Assembly: GCA_019925095.2 (NCBI GenBank)
Contig: CM034412.1
Span: 14,112,001-14,176,000 of the forward strand
DNA length: 64,000 bases
Source: Dendrolimus kikuchii
Lineage: Eukaryota; Arthropoda; Insecta; Lepidoptera; Lasiocampidae
Direction of reading: 5' to 3'
In this document: in pieces, positions 41,148 to 52,444 of the stretch
How the letters are laid out: every line of letters begins with the position of its first letter
Position numbering within the stretch: position 1 is the first letter of the stretch
The notes under the pieces: model-generated
What the model was told of the DNA's origin: nothing
Database searches by the model: none
Seen by the model: the letters and a program-made list of their open reading frames with translations, nothing else
Made by a program: the position numbers and the translations under genes

Positions 41148-44100
41148 CTGAAAATAAAAAAATTGTAAATTTACACTAGTAAGACCTAAAAAAAAGACAC
41201 TGTACAAAAACCTACATAGCACTTGTGATATTCATTTCCCTTATAGTAGAGAAGTATACCACTTTGTTTCACCTCTCTCTCCTCTTCGGATCACCAAGTA
41301 AAATAAAACTTACAAAATCTATTATCTAATATATAAAATTCTCGTGTCACAGTTTTCGTTGCCATACTCCTCCGAAACGGCTTGACCGATTTTGATGAAA
41401 TTTTTTGTGCTTATCCGGTATCTATGAGAATCGGCCAACATCTATTTTTCATCCCCCTAAATGTTAGGGGTAGTCCACCACTAAATTTTTTTATTTTTTT
41501 TTAAACAAAATTTTTAATTTCTATTTTTTTATGATACAATATACAAAAATACATACAACCCTAAATTTTCACCCCTCTACGATCAACCCATATTTTTTAT
41601 TTGTTAATTATAAACTTTAATTTTTTGGCAAGATTTTTAATCTCATTTTGTCATGACTTAGAATAAAAAAAATATATATTACTCTTTTAGATTCACAATT
41701 AGAACCGGTAGGTGGCGCTGCGATCGGGTTCTGGAATCCTCCTAAGCACCTGGAGCGGTTTTGGTGATTTTGTTTTTGTGTGTTTGAGTGGGTACCCGGA
41801 TGGCTTAGATTCGCAATTAGAACCGGTAGGTGGCTCTGGGATCGGGTTCTAGAATTTTATTTTTTAAAGGCAGGACAACGTCTGCCGGGGCCGCTAGTTA
41901 TCTATGTAAATATGATGACGATGATATGACCTACATCGCCAGTTTAGGTTAAACTATTCCTCAAGTTAGGTTGCCTGGAAGAGATTGCTTTAAGCGATAA
42001 GGCCGCCTATTGTTTCTACCATGACAATATTGTAATTGTGTGTTTTTGAAATCGTATATTTGGTGAGCAATAAAGTGTTATCTATCTACCTATAATATTG
42101 TTAAAATACCGTTGGAATTACTATAGAATTTATTAGAACTATACAAACACGTATAACACAGGTACAAATATAACTGGACTCAACCAGTATAAACTGCACA
42201 ATGCAATAACACGCGCAAAGTCCGTCACTATATAGATCATCGAATGTACACGTCTTGGTCGTATCGTAATCATCGCTTAACTGCCTCACCCCTCCGTTCG
42301 GGCATTCCTTTTATTCTGTACAAATACAATATGCCTCGACGCAAAACAATAAATTCTAAGAATTAGTTCGACACACCTGCCTAATGACTGCCATAATACA
42401 AGTACAATAACATTTTTTTTAATTACAAATTTTAAACACAAAGTAAACAAAAGAAGTTCAAATGCGGGAAAGGTAATAAACCAGGTTTATGGCAGGTAGA
42501 TATGCATTCACTTTTTGTCGGCATGTAACAATATATAATACTTGGACTGTGTGGGGTCCTAAAGTCATATAAGCTTGTACGATACAAAGCGCTCTCAAAA
42601 CGCTTAATTGACTTGTTTAGGCCAATCATTTTGATTCGTTCATTGGTTTGATTATATGATTGTAATGAAATCGGTCACACAAAGATCTTGCGATCTGTGC
42701 CCTCATAAAGAAACTCATTGCCCAACGATGTTGTGTCGATACACGACAACACTGGAGAGACAAAGCCGCCACACTACCAAAAAACATTAAGTCGAGAATC
42801 GCTTACCCGGTCGCGCGAGGACTAACGACCCGCGCTGCAGCCGTGCTTTTAAAATAACATAACCGTAGCCACTTTGATAAAAAAAAAATATCGAAATGAG
42901 TGTTGGAACACATCGTAGAAGTGATACTTCAACGGACAAGTGGAAAAACGACTCGCAACAAAATTTTAACTTGAAGTTTTACTAGCAGGTTTTCAAATTA
43001 GAAAAGTACATTAACAATCTGCCCGTAAAACAAAGTTAAAATTTTGTTGCGATTCGTTTTGCCACTTGACCGTTGCCATTACATACATATTACGGCTTTT
43101 GGGTTCGAATCCTTGGAACCATGGGGACCTGAAGCGCACAAGCTCTATCGAGACAGCGAAACGCCTGGTAGACGTCTCAAGTGACATACGTCATACCTCG
43201 GACAACGCATTGGTGTTGCCATTCAGCGAAGTAATGTGGCCAGTCTTTTGGGCATGTTTCCAACTGACAGTGGTCTGGCCCTAGATTTTTGTTTTATTTA
43301 GTTTAATTCTATAACTAAATTTCTAATCATATAAATGACAATTTTGAAGAAAATTGAGAGGAAGAAGATTAAGGTGGTATGGGCATATAATGAGGAGGGA
43401 TGAAAGTCACATGACAAAAAATAAAAATACTTCGTTTAAAAAAACCGACTTCAAAAACTAGAAAGTATAAAATAACTTATTTCTAAAGCTATTATTATTA
43501 TTATTTTATACTTTTTTAGTTTTTAAAGTCGGTTTTTTTAAACGAAGTTTTTTTATTTTTTTGTTGCTTTTTAGTGTCTAGCTATGTATGGGTAGACCTA
43601 CGAAAGGTACCGCGCTCCTTAAACAATATAGGTCCCAAGAAAAGAGAACAAAAAAATGATCGTAAACTGGAAACTACTGAGCCAAACTCTGTTAAATTTT
43701 TAAGTGACCAAATGGCAACTATTCCGCATCAAACTAAACAAAAATCACGTAAATCGGATCATAAATCTCTGCGTAATCGGTGTACATATGGAACAGAATG
43801 GAAAAAAAATCATTAAAAATGTTCATAAAATGAAAACTACTGGGCCAAACTATGTCAAATTTTTAGGGGACCAAATGGCAGCTATTTCTCGTCGAACAAA
43901 AAAGAATCACGTAAATCGGATCATAAATCTCGGAGTAATCGGTGAACATACATTTAAAAAAAAAACAAAAAAAAAAAAGATCCGACGAATTGAGAACTTC
44001 CTCCTTTTTTGAGTCGGTTAAAAAGAATGTTAAACTACCAGATGGATGGGTACAAGTGACAGAAGATGTATGTCAGAATAGAAGAGTGTGAAAGGAAAAG

Positions 44101-47100
44101 ACATATTTTGCCGACCCCAATCAATTGGGATATGGTCAAAGAAAAGACAGATAAACGACATTTTTTTAAATACAAAATATAAAGTTATTCTTTATATATT
44201 AATAGGTTTATAAATATAGATTACCTGGCAACCCAAAAACAGGTTCCGTAGGATTCTTAGTTGCATTGATAATGGCCAACCCAGCTGCTACCATAGCGCA
44301 CGCTAACTGCAGAAATATGATTGTAAGCACACTCACGTAGAAGGCAAATGAAATCACTGGTGGTATTTGCACTGAAACGAAAAATATTACGGACTCTGTG
44401 ATTGTGTGGTCCAAATTTTAACCCACCTAGCTTAGATTCAAAAGTTTGATTCAAAACAAGTGTTCCACTGGAGAACACTTTTTGAAGGTCATAATATGAC
44501 TTAAAATTTAAATCTACTTCCTATTCTATGTACTTTTTTATCCGTGCAGGAACGGAGAAAGAATACAATTTCCTGCGGCCGGGCGGCCTGTCGTAAGAGG
44601 CGACTAAACAACACACAGCCAGGTGGTAGGGCATTTGCCCGACTGGATGGCTACCACCCCTGGTCTAAAGTATGTCACCATAACAACCTTGAGTTATATT
44701 CCGGCATTAGTGACCAGGTTCCAGTTTCCCTTAAGAGAGCAGCAGCGCATTTGTAGCAATTTTGCTGTTGCAAATGTCCATAGGCGATTGTAACCGCTTT
44801 CCATCAAGTGGGCCGTCTGCCTGTCTGCTGATCTCCTGGAATAAAAAAAAATGTACACCGCTTCGCAACGTGTTATTGCTGGTAAGTAGAAGTAGCAGCA
44901 AAAAACTCCCCAGCAACACGTCTAACTAAAAATTGTTTTTCTTTATATTTGTTATTCAATTTATATCATTTTTTTATAAGATTTATACAGAAGTATGTTA
45001 CAGAATTACTTTTCGAATAATTAATAGAGTTGTAGCAAACAGTACATACTCAGTAAGAGAAAGACACAATAAAAGGAAAGAAGAATATTACATACATACA
45101 TACATACATAACTTCACGCCAGTTCCCTTGCGGGGTAGGCACGAACAACAGAGCGCCATTTAGGCCCATTCTTACACACCTCACTTGCTTCAAGAATATT
45201 ATTGTCGTTATAATAATGCTGAGACGTACTAAAAGTTATTAGTTATCAGAACGTTTTAGTAAGCTAGGTGTGTCAGTACTAATAAGCTAGGTGTGTCAGG
45301 TCTAGTAAGCTAGGTGTGTCAGTTCTAGTAAGCTAGGAGTGTCAGTTCAGTGTCATTACGCAAACATAACACAAGCGTAGTTTAATTAGCTTGGATATTT
45401 CCGATGTGTGTTTGTCTGCAGATTATTTTGTCACTTACGAATATAGTCGTCTCCGTATAGAAACAGATTCTAATAATCACAATCGTACAGTAAAAATATA
45501 ACTAGATGGCACTACACTCTGTCCTTTTGTTTACCAGCAAAAAAAATATTCAATCTCCTAAAGCATTGTTTATGGAATCTCCAAATGTAAGGTTTTACTC
45601 TGTTTGATATACTTTAGTACTTACTGTCCACGAAATGCTATTTGAACATGGAACTTCAATTGGTTTATGAGTTTTATCTGTGTATTTTCTCCCTCCTAAT
45701 ATTGTCGTGAGCAGTATTATCTATGGTCACGAGTAATATTAATCTGTGCTTCTAGTTTTTGGTGGAAACCGAATGGCGATGTTGTTCTGTGCAGTTTTTT
45801 TTCCAGAAATGTGTAATTTGACTTTAACAACAGTTGTAATATTGATGTTTACCGGCCCTAGCAGGTGTTTTATTACCTCTTTGAATTTGAGTGATCTATT
45901 GTTCGCGCTAATCTCTTTGTTCACGCCACCGTAAGAGGTCATAAAACCTTCTTTCCTGTGTTGGTTTTTCATGCGAATTCATGGAAGCCATCAAGCTGAC
46001 CATTTAGCGATTTCAAGAACCAGTGGACGGCATTTTGCTAGGAGGCCATATCTAACTTCCCAGCAACACGCCTCGTTCTATCCTATGGGGGGGCTATGTC
46101 TCCTAGCGTCCCTCGCGGGGACGTGCAGAGGTCCTGATTGGCGGCTTCTGAGACGCCGCCGTCTGTGTCTGTCTGTTGGTGCCTGCCAGTCTGCCATCCT
46201 AATCGCGGGAGGCTGATGCAGGCCAGTCGTTTTGTAATAACGTCGACCCTGTCCGCGAGGACGTTACGCGGTCGTCGCACACTAGCTAGCGCAACGCTAG
46301 TGCGCTCCAATTAATAGTTGCTCTATCTCGCTCGCACATCATCCATCCTGCTCACACATTGTGCTATGTATTGTACTAGCTGTACGACTTATCAATATTT
46401 GTACATAAGGTAACCATTTCCAAAATAAACGAGTTCACTTCAGTTCTCATCAGCACTGCACAGTGAATACTACTCTGCCATCTGAAGTATTATTTAACGT
46501 GCTTTTCGCTACTAAAAACCTATTAACATTTAAAAAGTATATTATAAACTTACTTGGGTTCGTCTGATCCACATCAGTCACAGAAGCACACGCTGCGGTT
46601 GGTCGAAAGCCTTGTGCCAACGCTTCGACCTGTAATAATAGACGATCAAACCCATAGGATCGGAATTAGATTCCTGACATAGCAAATTTTGTTTAGGAAG
46701 TTGTGACATATTGTAAAATGATAAAAAATGTCGGAGTTGATTTAATTGTTATCGATGCCGTCTTAACCATATCAGGCTCCAGGGTGCGTAATTTACACAC
46801 ACACACACACACACACATACGTTAACATTACAACCGTACTAATGAATAAATTGGACCTACTTATGCAAAATGGAACCAACCCTATGTGGGTTGACTGACA
46901 GTTTTGAGAAAAAGCCGTTTTTATTAAAATTTTGCGTACAAAAATATATGTCTATATTTTGGAAAAAAACATTTAGAATATTGTATATTATATCTTCTCG
47001 TTATGATTTTTATTGAGTCGATAGAAGGTGCATTTTGAAAGTCTTCTGCATCCTTAACCCAATTTTGGCATGTTTGTGGATTGGTTCTGTTTTGCATAAG

Positions 47101-50100
47101 TAGGTCCAATTGTAAAAAATATTTTTAAAAATGTATGTATTTTCAGCATGATGTGATAACCTGTAATTAAGTCTGCAGTTAGACTAAGAACTTAGTGTAA
47201 TAATATAAACAGATGTATGTACTAGTGTAAAACTTGTTAGTTGTTTTCAATAAATTAAAAACAAAAAACACGTTTTATTACCTCGATATATCTGGCGTTC
47301 GCTTCAGTTTTGCAGCTCAATGCACATGCATTTAAATCAGATACACACGTCACTGGAATACAAACAAAATTTTACATTAAAAAATATTTGCTTCGTAAAT
47401 AATATATACAGGTTGCTTGTTTGGTATTGAAATGTGATTTAAAACTCACTGTGAGTTTGCCTAAGCTTGATTCACATTTGCGTTAGTTAAGTATTCAGTT
47501 AACTTGGTGATATATACACTGTTTTTCTTTAGAAGATCATTTTCGTAACTTACAACCAAGATTTTAGCAATGAATTAATTGCACTATCTAATGATTTTTA
47601 AATGATTTAGACAACTTAAGCCAATTCTAAAGTTAGATATATAGATAGTTAGTTCTTATCCGTGCCCACAGCCAGGTGGTAGGGTATTTGCACCATCGGA
47701 TGGCTACCACCCCTGGTCTAGCGTATACCACCATAACAACCTTGATTTGTATTCTGGCATTAATGACCAGGTTCCAGTCACCCTTAAGAGAGCAGCGGCG
47801 CATTCTTAGCACCTTCGGTGTTGCAAATGTCTGTAGGCAATGGTAAACGCTTTCCATCAAGTAGGCCGTCTGCCTGTATGCTGAACTCATGCAATAAAAA
47901 TAAAAAAGATATTACAGTAAAAAATGTTTTATATTCATATAACGAAACAATCTAACTTAAATTTCATTAAAAAAATTAGCTTACGAGAAAAAACAAGATA
48001 CACGAGCGTGTTTGCTAAATACGTATAGTTATAGTACTTAACTATTATAACACAAATGGTTAAGCACCTTATATTACTACCTTTCCTCTCTTTTCCGCAA
48101 ATCCGCACGTTGGATAGAGACAGGCGGTGCCACCTGTCTGCTAACCATGATTCGTGCCGACGGACAGCCCCAGTACGTCAACGGTCACGCGAGCATCGCA
48201 CGAGCATTAAGTGCAACTATAGAACGCTTTTTTACCTAAACCCGCTCCTGTTGGTGTGAACAAACGCTAATTCTGAAAACGTGCTGAGGAGTCTAAGGAA
48301 CGAGGATTGGGGATCCGCAGGTGAGTGCCGCTTACATTCTAGCCGGCTGTGGATTTTGCTCTCCTTCCACCACCAACAACAATTTACCTTTGCCACCCGC
48401 ACCACCAAGAAATATAAATCAAAATCAGGCTTTAAGCCTGAACTCATTACTTAACTAGAAATTTGCTGTCCAAAAAATGTTAAGGATTTAACTGGCCAGT
48501 TTCGTACGTTTACTAACTACTTAACTAATTCATACATACACACATACATAACTTCACGCCAGTTCCCTTGCGGGGTAGGCACGATCAACAGAGTGCCATT
48601 TAGGCTTATTCTTACACACCTCACTTGCTTCTTTGACATTCATAACTCTTGTCAAGCACGCTCGTCTGTTCTTAAGGCTCCTGACATCACCTTCTGCTAG
48701 TACACGACCAATTTGATCATGGAAGGTGTGTCGTGGCCTCCCACGACTTCTGTATCCATCCACTTTTGCATTGTATATCTGTTTATTCATTCTTTCATCA
48801 TGCATTCTTTCCACATGCCCGAACCACCGGAGCATTCCTTTCCTTACCTTCACCCCGACACTCTCTTTCAGACCAACTCTCTAATACAAATGGAAATTAA
48901 TCTTTAACTTGCAAAACTGTATCATTGTCTAGACATGTTTTTGATGTTGTATAAATCAATAAACAATGCTAAGTCAGACTGTTTAATAAATAGGAAGAAA
49001 ACTTACTAAATAAAGTATTATAAGTCGGTGTCGCCAGGTTGTGTAGCATGAGTTCTCCCCTGAAAAGGCCATAACGAAGGCTACTGTCTTCCACTTGCAC
49101 TTCAGCTCTTGCCGTAGAAACTACCTAAAACAGAAAGCCAATGAGAAGTCTGGTCGTGAAGAGATGGTATAATAAATAAAGTAATTTAAACCATTCTAAA
49201 TATTTAAATTCTGAAATATATTACAAGAAGGTCCGACAGAGGATTGCTTTGCCATCTACTTACTGACTCACCGAGTCCAATCGTGAATCAAAACCATTCC
49301 GGGACCCACTCAAACACACACAAAAAAATCATTAAAATCGGTTCAGCGGTTTAGGAGATTAGTGACATACGATACGCGCGTATCAAAAAATTATAAATAT
49401 AATGATTTAATGTACATAAAGTATATTGTATTCTACTTTATACTAACCTATTCTATACTTACCTTGTTTTTTCTTAAAAAAAATTTTTTGGATAATATCA
49501 GTTAAATTGTGTTTTTAGATGATTAATATAAAACATTTTCCAGGGTAATATCTAACTTTAGATGTTGCTTAAGTTGTCTAACGGCCAGTTTCCATATCCC
49601 ACCGACAGGTTTTTTGCCTTACTAAAAATTTGACATAAGCTCCATACTTGTAATGTCATCCGTTTTATCCGTGCAGGAACGGAGTAAGAATACAATTTCC
49701 TGCGTTGGGGCGGCCTGTCGTAAGAGGCGACTTAACAACCCAGTGCCAGGTGGTAGGGCATTTGTCCGACTGGATGGCTACCACCCCTGGTCTAGAGTAT
49801 GTTGCCATAACAACCTTAAGTTGTGTACCGGCATTAGTGACCAGGTTCCAGTCTTACATTTGTAGCACCTTTTGTGTTGCAAATGTCCATAGGCGATGGT
49901 AACCGCTTTCCATCAAGTGGGCCGTCTGCCTATCTGCTGATCTCCTGCAATAAAAAAAAATCAAAATTCAATCGATGGTAGGGCAGTGACTAGCACACAT
50001 AGGTAGTGAGTAGTAAGATATTAATATAGGAACCGGCCATTAATAAATTACCTCACCAATACTCAAATAAGCCTGCTGTATTTTAGTAGTAGTAGGTGAA

Positions 50101-52154
50101 AGTAGACGAAGCGATAGGTGTTTAACAGGATTGCCACTAGTGGAGATCCCCCGTTTCCACCTACCGCCATAGGTATAGGCGTTATAAATAATATCTATAC
50201 TAATATTATAAAGAGGTAAAGTTTGTGAGTTTGTGAAGTTGTAGGGGGTAATCTCTGAATCTATTAAACCGATTTTAAAAATTCTTTTACTGTTCGAAAA
50301 CTATGTTAACAGGGAGTGACATAGATTATATAACGTGACGCTATATACCACGGGAGCGGGACAGAGCGTGGGTGAAACCGCGCCGGGCCGCTAGTAATAT
50401 TATAAAAAGGAAATATTTGTATGTTTGTAATGAATAAACTCAAAAACTACTAGGACGATTTCAAAGATTCTTTCACCATTCGAATGCTACATTATCCTTG
50501 AGTAATATAGACTATATTTATCACTATAAAAAATTGGAGATCCCTACTAAAACTTCAACGATGTAACCTTAGGTATAAAAAAATTAGCCATAAAATATAT
50601 ATCATAGCATGCGCTGCGAAAACTATTGATGATAGAACAAAAAAAGTTATTTAATATTAAAGAACATATCAATATAAGAGGACTAAATCAATGCTAGTCA
50701 TTAATTACTAACATAGACATAAGGAAAAAAACTAATTACTAATAACATTATAGTGTGTATTTTGTGTATATTTGTATTAGACTGTTTATTCGTGTATGTA
50801 TATTTGTATTGGACTGTGTTGTCTTTAAATAAATAAATTATTTTTATCTAATATATAAAATTCTCGTGTCACAGTTTTCGTTGCCATACTCCTCCGAAAC
50901 GGCTTGACCGATTTTGATGAAATTTTTTGTGCTTATCCGGTATCTATGAGAATCGGCCAACATCTATTTTTCATCCCCCTAAATGTTAGGGGTAGTCCAC
51001 CCCTAAATTTTTTATTTTATTTTTTAGACAAAAATTTTAATTTCTATTTTTTTATGATACAACATACAAAAATACATACAACCCTAAATTTTCACCCCTC
51101 TACAGATCAACCCCTATTTTTTATTTGTTAATTATAAACTTTAATTTTTTGGCAAGATTTTTAATCTCATTTTGTCATGACTTAGAATAAAAAAAATATA
51201 TATTACTGTTTTAGATTCACAATTAGAACCGGTAGGTGGCGCTGCGATCGGGTTCTGGAATCCTCCTAAGCACCTGGAGCGGTCTTGGTGATTTTGTTTT
51301 TGTGTGTTTGAGTGGGTACCCGGATGGTTTAGATTTGCAATTGGAATCGGTAGCTGGCTCTGGGATCGGGTTCTAGAATTTTATTTTTTAAAGGCAGGAC
51401 AACGTCTGCCGGGACCGCTAGTTATATCTATAAAAAACTTCGCAGTACCATATGTCCAACTATCGTACTTATGTCACTATAACTACTTTTTTTATATTTT
51501 AATAGTTGATAGAAATGCCGATCAAATATAGACCCAGATCCACCTTTATTATTAACCCTTATCCAAATAAAACATTACGTATTCAAGACTATTTCAATAC
51601 CTGTAGATTACTTTTTGAATTATTCAAATCAGACATTCCATTCAAAAGATATATGAATTTAAAAATGTTAATCTAAACAAAAGACTTGACCCTGGAATTG
51701 GGTAAAACGAATTTGATCAAATTTTATGTGTCTCAGGGTCCTGGAGTGGCTTAGATTCACAATTACATCCGGTAGGTGGCGCTGGAATAGGATTCTAGAT
51801 TTTTATTTTTTCACGATAGGACAACGTCTGCGTAGACCGCTAGTAATATATAATGTACCTCAGCATTGGTAGAAATATGATATTACTCCTATGAAGACTT
51901 ATGTCAAATTTAACCAATAGTGAGGCAGATCAATGGACAGTAAAACGTAGGAAGCCGCTGTGCCGTCCGTATGCTCTACGTTTAGTGACATTTACGTTAC
52001 TCCAGCGTTGTAATTGCAAAAGAAACACTAATAACAGATATGAAATATAGATACTTACCCAACTATCGCTAGAAACTGCGACTAAAATCAACAAAACGCA
52101 CAATACACTCAACAAAAACGCGGTGAATATGTAGCCCCGGCGTGTGACCGCCAT
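40988..52154 (-). CDS. Clarin-like four-transmembrane protein, gene B (six exons; last exon not found)
   Basis: Exons: 52154-52059, 49124-49007, 47352-47282, 46629-46554, 44371-44225 and 41147-40988, with AG/GT borders and the same lengths and phases as gene A. The joined frame starts MAVTRRGY and is open for about 222 codons. Motifs include YGLFRGEL in exon 2, a three-cysteine segment in exon 3, PPVISFAFY plus a membrane segment in exon 5, and GCLWANIV, a membrane segment and LGYSYW in exon 6. Membrane segments 1-3 are predicted; the fourth should lie beyond the GTATGT donor. If exon 6 instead reads through, the frame stops about 46 nt further on near 40939. The ORFs here do not show whether it or gene A is the ancestral copy. 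Confidence 0.75.
41325..41897 (+). mobile_element. Helitron, 573 bp
   Basis: Starts TCTAATATATAAAATTCTCG after A and ends GGACAACGTCTGCC...CCGCTAG before T. Nearly identical to 50847-51421, 9.5 kb away, so both are recent. It lies in intron 5 of gene B. Confidence 0.8.
41965..42092 (+). mobile_element. Retroelement 3' end with conserved hairpin
   Basis: Same design as 13264: TTGCCTGGAAGAGATTGC, the TTTAAGCGATAAGGCC region, GAGCAATAAAGTGTTATCTA tail. Confidence 0.6.
42095..42534 (-). mobile_element. Solo Ty3/gypsy-like LTR, copy 2
   Basis: 42099-42530 with TGTTAAAA...CATGTAACA ends and ATAT duplications at 42095-42098 and 42531-42534. Diverged from the copy at 2468 but with the shared blocks TAATAC/TAACACAGGTACAAATATAA, ACGCGCAAAG and CGTATCGTAATC. 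Confidence 0.7.
42600..42865. repeat. Repeat copy shared with 22380-22640
   Basis: Begins near TTAGGCCAATCATTTTGATT and ends near GACCCGCGCTGCAGCCG. Class unknown. Confidence 0.5.
42929..43080. mobile_element. MITE with long inverted repeats, copy 2
   Basis: Same arms as 18471-18652 (GGACAAGTGGAAAAACGA at the left, TCGTTTTGCCACTTGACC at the right) with a different short centre. Confidence 0.75.
43340..44160 (+). pseudogene. RTE LINE relic split by another repeat
   Basis: Left part near 43345-43410 reads like an RTE C-terminal WYGH-IMRRDESH segment. Right part at 44030-44160 contains VTEDV, then FADPNQLGYGQ, a typical RTE ending. The block 43417-44028 separates them. Confidence 0.5.
43417..44028. 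repeat. Fold-back plus tandem repeat block
   Basis: 43417-43557 forms a hairpin with arms of about 50 bp (CTTCGTTTAAAAAAACCGAC and its inverse). 43660-43950 holds two tandem units of about 155 bp that share GGATCATAAATCTC and CCAAATGGCA. It ends GAGTCGGTTAAAAA, echoing the start. The AACCGACTT motif is frequent in lepidopteran repeats. Confidence 0.6.
44225..44371 (-). CDS. Clarin-like gene B, exon 5
   Basis: 147 nt, phase 1 to 1. Encodes MQIPPVISFAFYVSVLTIIF, LQLACAMVAAGLAIINATKN, then PTEPVFGLPG. Acceptor TTTCAG, donor GTAATC. Confidence 0.82.
44420..45090 (+). repeat. Repeat Y copy split by a SINE-A
   Basis: 44420-44534 and 44852-45090 join to match 58858-59225 without a gap. The SINE-A sits after ATGTAC, and ATGTAC is repeated after its A tail, a duplication of at least 6 bp. 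An RTE-like fragment adjoins the right end. Confidence 0.75.
44539..44851 (+). mobile_element. SINE-A copy inside repeat Y
   Basis: Full length; the cleanest case here of a SINE-A with a visible empty-site counterpart. Confidence 0.85.
45081..45201 (-). mobile_element. RTE-like LINE 3' fragment with 10-bp duplication
   Basis: 45091-45191 between AAGAATATTA at 45081-45090 and 45192-45201. Only about 100 bp of the LINE end was copied. Confidence 0.85.
45250..45350. repeat. Minisatellite, about 4 units
   Basis: Unit of about 25 bp: TAAGCTAGGTGTGTCAGTTC and a short spacer. Units differ by one to three bases. Confidence 0.8.
45355..45425 (-). mobile_element. SINE-T tail relic
   Basis: ATAACACAAGCGTA, AATTAGCTTGGATAT and GTGTGTTTGTCTGC correspond in order to the SINE-T 3' region, with substitutions. 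Confidence 0.45.
45426..46553. other. No exon seen; contains a diverged repeat Z and a GC-rich stretch
   Basis: 45745-45870 resembles repeat Z (GGCGATGTTGTTCTGTGCAG, AACAGTTGTAATATTGATG). 46080-46310 is much more GC-rich than its surroundings, with GCTAGCGCAACGCTAGTGCG near 46285; no frame, exon or terminal repeat was recognised in it. Confidence 0.4.
46554..46629 (-). CDS. Clarin-like gene B, exon 4
   Basis: 76 nt, phase 0 to 1. Encodes VEALAQGFRPTAACASVTD and VDQTNP. Donor GTAAGT, acceptor ATTACAG. Confidence 0.78.
46791..46817. repeat. (AC)n microsatellite
   Basis: About 12 AC units in intron 3 of gene B. Confidence 0.85.
46850..47112. mobile_element. MITE with terminal inverted repeats of about 30 bp
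   Basis: ATTGGACCTACTTATGCAAA at the left is the inverse of TTTGCATAAGTAGGTCCAAT at the right; the arms continue with GGAACCAA/TTGGTTC. No coding capacity; superfamily unknown. Confidence 0.7.
47282..47352 (-). CDS. Clarin-like gene B, exon 3
   Basis: 71 nt, phase 1 to 0. Encodes MTCVSDLNACALSCKTEANA and RYIE. Acceptor TTCCAG, donor GTAATA. Confidence 0.82.
47353..47659. other. No feature seen
   Basis: AT-rich intron sequence. Confidence 0.3.
47660..47910 (+). mobile_element. SINE-A copy with head deletion
   Basis: TCCGTGC is joined directly to CCACAGCCAGGTGG, losing about 65 bp; more diverged than most copies. Confidence 0.7.
47911..48534. other. No exon seen
   Basis: Includes a 67-codon plus-strand frame at 48056 without recognisable motifs, and CAGGCTTTAAGCCTG near 48427. 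Confidence 0.35.
48535..48885 (-). mobile_element. RTE-like LINE 3' fragment
   Basis: Encodes the C-terminal tail, including the RMHDERM block. The duplication is not clear (only CTAAT shared by both flanks). Confidence 0.75.
49007..49124 (-). CDS. Clarin-like gene B, exon 2
   Basis: 118 nt, phase 0 to 1. Encodes VVSTARAEVQVEDSSLRYG, LFRGELMLHNLATPTYNTLF. Donor GTAAGT, acceptor TTTTAG. Confidence 0.82.
49255..49385 (-). repeat. Inverted Helitron-family fragment
   Basis: Inverse of the GTGTGTTTGAGTGGGTCCCG and TTTAGATTCA blocks; no termini. Confidence 0.45.
49669..49961 (+). mobile_element. SINE-A copy with internal loss
   Basis: The TCCCTTAAGAGAGCAGCAGCG block is missing between CCAGTCT and ACATTTGTAGC. 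Confidence 0.75.
50194..50394 (+). mobile_element. Short non-autonomous Helitron
   Basis: Starts TCTATACTAATATTATAAAG after A, ends GGGCCGCTAG before T; sister of 16206-16407. A second, 5'-less Helitron fragment follows at about 50396-50560. Confidence 0.8.
50561..50846. other. No exon seen
   Basis: AT-rich intron 1 of gene B. Confidence 0.3.
50847..51421 (+). mobile_element. Helitron, 575 bp
   Basis: Near-identical sister of 41325-41897; insertion between A and T is exact. Confidence 0.82.
51700..51843 (+). mobile_element. Helitron 3' fragment
   Basis: Contains GGTAGGTGGCGCTGGAATAG and ends GGACAACGTCTGCG...CCGCTAG; the 5' part is missing. Confidence 0.6.
52059..52154 (-). CDS. Clarin-like gene B, exon 1 with start codon
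   Basis: 96 nt with ATG at 52154 and donor GTAAGT. Encodes MAVTRRGYIFTAFLLSVL and the rest of the first membrane segment, ending SSDSW. Confidence 0.82.
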
Positions 52155-52444
52155 GTTACCTTGTAAACCAATCAGTAGAAATGCGATGAATGTATCTTTA
52201 ACAATAATTATTTATCGTAGATAAGCGATATCATGTTTGATTATCGTGATAATATTAGGATTAATGGTGTGAACACCTAATATGTAATATGTGTCACCAA
52301 ATTATTTGTCTATAAACACCAAAATAAGAAATACTTCTGGGAACCTTACCCATTGACTTCGACGACCTTAGCTCATATTTTATTATTAGCTTGTATTTTA
52401 CTTAGTTGTATTAAGGGAATAATCTCTATATAATTATAGAAGAC
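52155..52444. other. Upstream region of clarin-like gene B; no element recognised
   Basis: Presumed promoter and 5' UTR; AT-rich with GATAAGCGATATCATG near 52218. No clear similarity to the region upstream of gene A. Confidence 0.35.

Noticed and set aside
45081..45201. CRISPR-like or tandem array at short repeats
   Set aside because: Repeats are a minisatellite and LINE fragments; no regular repeat-spacer pattern exists in the window.
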